Shown here: one piece after another, positions 33,733 to 37,439 of the stretch
How the letters are laid out: each line of letters begins with the position of its first letter
How positions within the stretch are numbered: position 1 is the stretch's first letter
Assembly (NCBI RefSeq): GCF_001512285.1
Contig: NZ_LNUV01000003.1
Location: forward strand, 1 to 37,439
Source of the DNA: Arthrobacter sp. EpRS71
Lineage (GTDB): Bacteria > Actinomycetota > Actinomycetes > Actinomycetales > Micrococcaceae
DNA length: 37,439 bases
Direction: 5' to 3'
Position numbers and translations under genes: made by a program
Notes under the pieces: generated by a model
The model's database searches: none
Told to the model about the DNA's origin: nothing
Seen by the model: only the letters and a program-made list of their open reading frames with translations

Positions 33733-35188
33733 TTACGACCTTCCAAAGTAGTTCTGCAGGGGCGGATGCGAGAGCGAAGGGTTCAATCGAAGCCATAGCT
33801 GAGACAAACTGCTCCGAGTCACCTCCGCTTGCTTTGTGTGCTTTCCAAAGGGCCGAGGCCAAGCCTTCGAGTTCTGGAGCGGACGGCTGAAGTGGTGAGT
33901 GGCTCTCGTCTTGGCCGAGTCTGTTGTACGCGTCCTCAACTGGGAAGGTCGATTCCAGAAGCGAAAGCACCGCCGACAGTTGCTTCACATCGTTGGGACT
34001 CATCTGCTCGGCCAAAATTTCCAAAGCTGGGTGCTGCCGATTGATCTCATATCTGAAGGTGCCCCGATCATCGACTACGTTCCACACGGGACTCGTACGG
34101 GACTGTTCTTGGACGATGCGGCCACGGTAGAGGTGGACACGTTTGCTCGGCTCTACGATGCGCCCCGCGATCCGGCGAAGATTGTCCCGAATCTGCGGTG
34201 GTGGGGCTGCTGAAGCCTTCTTAATGTCCAAAGACCACAAGTGATCCAATGTGTTCGGGATATCGACTTTGACTCTGGCGAGTTTCCCTAGATCGTCCTT
34301 GGGTGCTATGCGGAACCAAGTACCCCAAATGACCAACCGCTTGCCACGATAGATATAGAAGCCCTGGCTGTCCCTGACCCGGCCTGCGACTTGAGCCCGC
34401 TTCTTTTCTGCGGTCGTCATCAGGTTTAGATGCGGCAGCGTGTACGGCTGGACGTCAATTCGTTCCCCGTCGACGGAGAAGGACTCGGATGGGCCGAGTT
34501 GGGTCGCCTTGTTGGACTCCAGGAAGGGATCGGAGCCTTGTACAGGTGTGCGGTTCAGCGAGATACCGAAGCGCAGACCGTGTTCGCCTGCAAGAAATCT
34601 ATGGAATACAAGTGCTAAGTGGCTTTTGACATCCATCATGGCTGCATCGAACGATGAGCTGAGATCTCCAACGGTCGCTTCGAGCCGGTCAAGGTTCCGC
34701 CAAATGACGAGCGTCCCCGAAGTGAGCCCGGCGAGTTCGTTGAATCGGGGGAGCTCCTGCAATTCATCTTCAGCTAGGACGAGGAGGCTCCAGGATTGCT
34801 GTTCGATCATGTGATCGATGTTCCATTCGAAGCCGCACAGGACGCCGTCGTGCTTCGAAACGAGTACCAAGTCTCGGCACTGCGACAACGACGCCGTCTT
34901 CAGTCCGAGTCCAAAGCGTCCCAAGTCCTTCGGATTTCTCGACTTCATCGGGCTGGCACCCGCTAGGCGCATCGCTTTGATGGCATCCTCAGCCGTCATT
35001 CCCTTGCCATCGTCGACTAAAGCGACGTACGGATCAGGCTGATCGCCGAAGAATATGTCGACGTTGGTGGCCTCGGCGGATATCGAGTTGTCTATGAGGT
35101 CAGCAACGGCTGTCTGAAGTGTGTAGCCGACGGCGCGCATGGACTCCATGAGATGCGGATCCGGCGGAAGGATTTGCTCGGTTGTCAC
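33725..35188 (-). CDS. GHKL ATPase, MORC/MutL-like
   Basis: 487 residues from the GTG at 35188 (GGGGGG in front); a TTG ten codons earlier (35218) is possible. The Bergerat fold is clear: N-box TAVADLIDNSISAEA with Asp33/Asn34, G1 box VDDGKGM at 58-64, and G2 box GRFGLGLKTAS at 90-100. Order and spacing match the MORC/MutL group rather than histidine kinases. It should bind and hydrolyse ATP, with dimerisation acting as a clamp on DNA. It is the first gene of the operon, overlapping the Z1 gene by 8 bp. Eukaryotic MORC proteins have been traced to such bacterial operons. Confidence 0.92.
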   Translation of the reverse strand: MTTEQILPPDPHLMESMRAVGYTLQTAVADLIDNSISAEATNVDIFFGDQPDPYVALVDDGKGMTAEDAIKAMRLAGASPMKSRNPKDLGRFGLGLKTASLSQCRDLVLVSKHDGVLCGFEWNIDHMIEQQSWSLLVLAEDELQELPRFNELAGLTSGTLVIWRNLDRLEATVGDLSSSFDAAMMDVKSHLALVFHRFLAGEHGLRFGISLNRTPVQGSDPFLESNKATQLGPSESFSVDGERIDVQPYTLPHLNLMTTAEKKRAQVAGRVRDSQGFYIYRGKRLVIWGTWFRIAPKDDLGKLARVKVDIPNTLDHLWSLDIKKASAAPPPQIRDNLRRIAGRIVEPSKRVHLYRGRIVQEQSRTSPVWNVVDDRGTFRYEINRQHPALEILAEQMSPNDVKQLSAVLSLLESTFPVEDAYNRLGQDESHSPLQPSAPELEGLASALWKAHKASGGDSEQFVSAMASIEPFALASAPAELLWKVVND

Positions 35189-35297
35189 TGACCCCCCAGT
35201 TGTAGTTCGTGCCGTCAACGTTGCCCAGCACTTTGGATACTAGCTGGCAGCAACGGCAAAGTATGTTTTATCAGTCTCCTGGGGACCGGGCCGGTCA

Positions 35298-35490
35298 TCA
35301 GTCGTCGAGCAGGGACGGCTGAATATAGGGTGCTACTGGGCTTCGAGTACCGTTGGTCCGGGTGGTGAGCGATCGAAATTTGGCCAAATTGTCCACTACT
35401 GATTGGGCCAGATCGAGTATCTCTGAAGGTTTGGGCATTTGCAGGGAATCGTCCTCTTGGGAGCGTTTCTTCTGAGTGCGGAATTGATGT
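35298..35490 (-). pseudogene. 3' end of a truncated gene at the island boundary
   Basis: A reverse frame runs open from inside the monooxygenase gene end down to the TGA at 35300-35298. An internal ATG at 35438 would give 46 residues (MPKPSEILDLAQSVVDN onward, ending QPSLLDD) but has no ribosome-binding site. Base composition is that of the island. I read it as the C-terminal end of a gene that once stood first in the defence operon and was cut when the island joined the monooxygenase gene. The promoter of the operon should lie in or after it (35219-35300), where I see no strong consensus. Confidence 0.45.
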
Positions 35491-36735
35491 TCACAGGCCG
35501 GAAATTCGCTCAGCGATACGTCTGGTATCTAAGCCCACGCCACCGACTATCGCGGAGTAGTGGCGGGTCAGCCAAGGGAGGCCAACGACGTACAAGCCCG
35601 GAATCTCTGTAGCGCCCCGCGAGTGTCGTGGGTAGCCCCACTCATCGACTAGTGGGTGGACGACGAAACCGAAGTCGAGCTTGAACCCAGTTGCCCACAA
35701 AACGGACGTGATATTCGCACCGGCGAGGTTCAGCTCAGTTTGTTCTGACGGGAGCCAGTCATCTGGCGGCGCAGGCGGCTGCTCCGGTGCGTCGATCCCT
35801 GCCGCCGCTATGTACGCATCAATCGCCCTTCCCGAGCGCTGCGCGAAGATCGACTCAACTGTGCCAAGACGCTCAGGGACGTCGTCGCTGAAGGTGATGT
35901 CGCCGTCGTCGATGGTTTCCAGGTGACCGTGCAGGTGCATGCCGCGGCGCCCGAGTTCGCGGAGGTGGATGCTGTGGCCGCCGTCTATGCCGGAGAGCAG
36001 CGGGTTGGGCGCGAAGCGTAGGGCGGGGGAGGGGAGCGCTTCGGTGGTGAGGGCGTTGACGCCGTAGTCGGGGCCGTGTTTGCCGGTTTCGAGCATCCAG
36101 TAGATGAGGTCTTGGCCGCGGTATCGTCGGGGCGCTTCGGGAACGATGGAGACGGAGAGGTGGACCTCGCGGCCTGCGGCGTGCAGCTCCTCGGCAATCT
36201 GCCCGCCCGATTGGCCGGTGCCGACGATGAGCACTGCCCCCGCCGGGAGCTGCGACGGATTGCGGTAGTGGTGAGTGTGGAGTTGTGTCACGCCGGCGGG
36301 AAGTTTGGCGGCCAGTGCGGGGATCTTAGGGACTTGGTAGGCACCCGTTGCGAGGACCACCTTCCGGGCCCGCAGGTTTCCGAGCGACGTTTCAAGGGTG
36401 AAGCCACCGTTCGGTGCTGAGGTCAACCCGGTCACGTCCACACCCGTGTGTACTGGAGCGGCGATCAGTTCGGCGTACCGCCTGAAGAGGTTCACCACGG
36501 CGTCCCGGGAGATGAACGAGTCCCGGTCGTCGCCGACGTACGGCATCCCGGGGAGGTCCAGGGCAAGGTTTGGGGTGTTCATGTAGAAGCTGTCCCAGCG
36601 GTCCTGGAATGCGCCGCCAAGTGAGTGGCGCCGATCCAGGATCTGATGCTCGACGCCCAGTTGCGTGAGCCAATAGCTCGTCGTGAGGCCGGCCTGGCCC
36701 GCGCCGATGATGACCGTATCCGGGGTCGGTCCCAT
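35491..36735 (-). CDS. Flavin-containing monooxygenase-like NAD(P)/FAD oxidoreductase
   Basis: 414 residues. The N-terminal FAD-binding GAGQAGLTTSYWLTQ lies at 12-26, and the NADPH-binding GTGQSGGQIAEEL follows at about 172-184. VLWATGFKLDFGFV near 350 is the ATG motif of the family, and LPWLTRHYSAIVGGVG closes the protein. It should oxygenate a soft nucleophile (amine, sulfide, ketone), or act as a Baeyer-Villiger-type enzyme; the substrate is unknown. The 5' two-thirds has the GC of the host, while the last ~400 bp next to the island has a lower GC, which may mark recombination. Confidence 0.9.
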   Translation of the reverse strand: MGPTPDTVIIGAGQAGLTTSYWLTQLGVEHQILDRRHSLGGAFQDRWDSFYMNTPNLALDLPGMPYVGDDRDSFISRDAVVNLFRRYAELIAAPVHTGVDVTGLTSAPNGGFTLETSLGNLRARKVVLATGAYQVPKIPALAAKLPAGVTQLHTHHYRNPSQLPAGAVLIVGTGQSGGQIAEELHAAGREVHLSVSIVPEAPRRYRGQDLIYWMLETGKHGPDYGVNALTTEALPSPALRFAPNPLLSGIDGGHSIHLRELGRRGMHLHGHLETIDDGDITFSDDVPERLGTVESIFAQRSGRAIDAYIAAAGIDAPEQPPAPPDDWLPSEQTELNLAGANITSVLWATGFKLDFGFVVHPLVDEWGYPRHSRGATEIPGLYVVGLPWLTRHYSAIVGGVGLDTRRIAERISGL

Positions 36736-36939
36736 GGGTGCACTTTACGCCTGGCAGTGCTTACAGAACAGGCAGCAGCGGAGTGGGATCCGGGACCTGG
36801 TCAGAGCCGCTTCGTCTCGTGAAATCGGCCGTCCAGAAACATCCGATAGATAAATGTTCCCCAGCACTAGCCATATGCTCAAATCTCTGTAGACTAGTTG
36901 GTGTTGTTGTGTTTGGCATTTGGTAGTTCAGGCAGTCCC

Positions 36940-37041
36940 CACGATCTTTCCGGATCGTGACTTTCTGAAGTAACTGTGGAGAACACCCCACACCCGGAGA
37001 CCCGAAAGTCGGGACAATCTCCACCTTCAGTAAGGACTGAA
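36940..37041 (+). promoter_or_regulatory. Structured 5' leader of cspA
   Basis: Three hairpins stand in the leader: CACGATC-tttccg-GATCGTG (36940-36959), GGAGA/TCTCC enclosing CCCGA-aag-TCGGG (36996-37022), and TTCAGT-AAGG-ACTGAA (37026-37041). The last hides the ribosome-binding site AAGG in its loop. CTGAAG at 36965-36970 is complementary to CTTCAG at 37025-37030, so an alternative long-range pairing would open that hairpin. This resembles the temperature-responsive leaders of cold-shock genes. Confidence 0.55.
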
Positions 37042-37044
37042 AAA

Positions 37045-37248
37045 ATGGCTACAGGTACCGTAAAATGGTTCAACTCCGAAAAGGGCTTCGGCTTCATCTC
37101 TCCTGAAGATGGCAGCCAGGACGTTTTCGCTCACTACTCTGCGATCAACTCCTCGGGTTACCGCTCCCTCGAAGAGAACCAGAAGGTTTCCTTCGACGTC
37201 GAGCAGGGCCCCAAGGGTCCCCAGGCTGTAAACATCCAGGCTGTCTAG
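37045..37248 (+). CDS. cspA: Cold-shock protein CspA
   Basis: 67 residues, the standard length. The RNA-binding motifs RNP1 (KGFGFI, 15-20) and RNP2 (VFAHY, 27-31) are present after the typical start TGTVKWFN. It is an RNA chaperone that melts secondary structure at low temperature. The start is the ATG at 37045 following AAGGA; the longer frame upstream is the untranslated leader. A long structured leader and a strong terminator make it a single-gene transcript. Confidence 0.97.
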   Translation: MATGTVKWFNSEKGFGFISPEDGSQDVFAHYSAINSSGYRSLEENQKVSFDVEQGPKGPQAVNIQAV

Positions 37249-37262
37249 TCTTCGGATAACGC

Positions 37263-37300
37263 AAAAAGCAGGGCCGGTCACTGACCGGCCCTGCTTTTTT
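37263..37300 (+). terminator. Rho-independent terminator of cspA
   Basis: AAAAAGCAGGGCCGGTCA followed, after one base, by its exact complement and a T-run: a near-perfect hairpin of up to 16 bp with a small loop, 14 bp after the cspA stop. The A-run on the other side makes it work in both directions, for the reverse-strand gene ending at 37350 too. Confidence 0.92.
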
Positions 37301-37349
37301 GTCTGCCCTTATGGGTTATAGGACAAAACGTGTGTAAATCTCGGGTGTG

Positions 37350-37439
37350 TCATGTGCGGCCTGCCCATCCTTTGCGATGCCAGAGTCCTTCGTCGGCGCT
37401 GAGTCCGGTGCTGTAGAGCTCGGGGCCGGGCTTCTGCTC
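37350..37439 (-). CDS. 3' end of an unrecognised gene, cut by window edge
   Basis: The reverse strand is open from the window edge to the TGA at 37352-37350, with G or C at most third positions. The last 29 residues include LYSTGLSADEGLWHRKGW and end GRT. Too little remains to name the family. It shares the bidirectional terminator with cspA. Confidence 0.6.
   Translation of the reverse strand, partial: EQKPGPELYSTGLSADEGLWHRKGWAGRT

Overview
The window comes from a high-GC Gram-positive chromosome, most likely Arthrobacter, Paenarthrobacter or a close relative in the Micrococcaceae. The grounds are third-position GC in nearly all reading frames, a DUF222/HNH endonuclease gene of the type scattered through Arthrobacter genomes, GTG and TTG starts, a GAF-ANTAR regulator and a 67-residue CspA of actinobacterial type. 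This is inference from gene content; no rRNA or other taxonomic marker is present.

Layout. 1-5.1 kb is ordinary chromosome: the HNH gene (cut by the window edge), a VOC/DinB pair, a lipoprotein, a membrane-anchored coiled-coil-like protein coupled to a short-chain dehydrogenase, and a gene-free stretch with two diverged copies of a ~115-bp repeat. 5.1-11.6 kb is a carbohydrate locus. A GH3 glycosidase diverges from a Gfo/Idh/MocA oxidoreductase, a PmoA-like DUF6807 protein and a cupin, followed by a LacI-family regulator. Near-identical 15-bp motifs lie in front of both divergent arms. 11.8-20.6 kb carries a GAF-ANTAR regulator, a SHOCT protein, an MFS exporter, an oxidoreductase-hydrolase-TetR operon with a visible promoter/operator, TerC, and a membrane protein coupled to a winged-helix regulator.

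20.6-26.3 kb is accessory and partly decayed. It holds a 5'-truncated gene, a SUKH-type immunity-like protein, another gene fragment, an unknown protein, a secreted four-cysteine protein with a small membrane-protein frame behind it (apparently split by a frameshift), and a PecS/PecM-like MarR-EamA pair. The 5' region of the secreted-protein gene, including its ribosome-binding site and first codons, recurs without a gap 3.45 kb downstream. There it stands in front of a 47-codon ORF that overlaps the start of a DNA methyltransferase gene.

26.4-35.2 kb is a defence island of visibly lower GC. A C5-cytosine methyltransferase converges on a tightly overlapping four-gene operon: a GHKL (MORC/MutL-like) ATPase, a Z1-domain P-loop NTPase, a PD-(D/E)XK protein (DUF4420) and an AIPR protein. 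Gene sets of this type (GHKL + Z1 + nuclease + methyltransferase) have been described computationally as restriction-modification-like systems, so the families are known. What looks new here is the convergent layout with interlocked stop codons, the duplicated promoter with a leader ORF, and a truncated gene end at the right boundary. After the island come a flavin monooxygenase, cspA with a structured leader that can hide its ribosome-binding site, a strong terminator, and the 3' end of an unrecognised gene.

I saw no tRNA, rRNA, CRISPR array, transposase or integrase.
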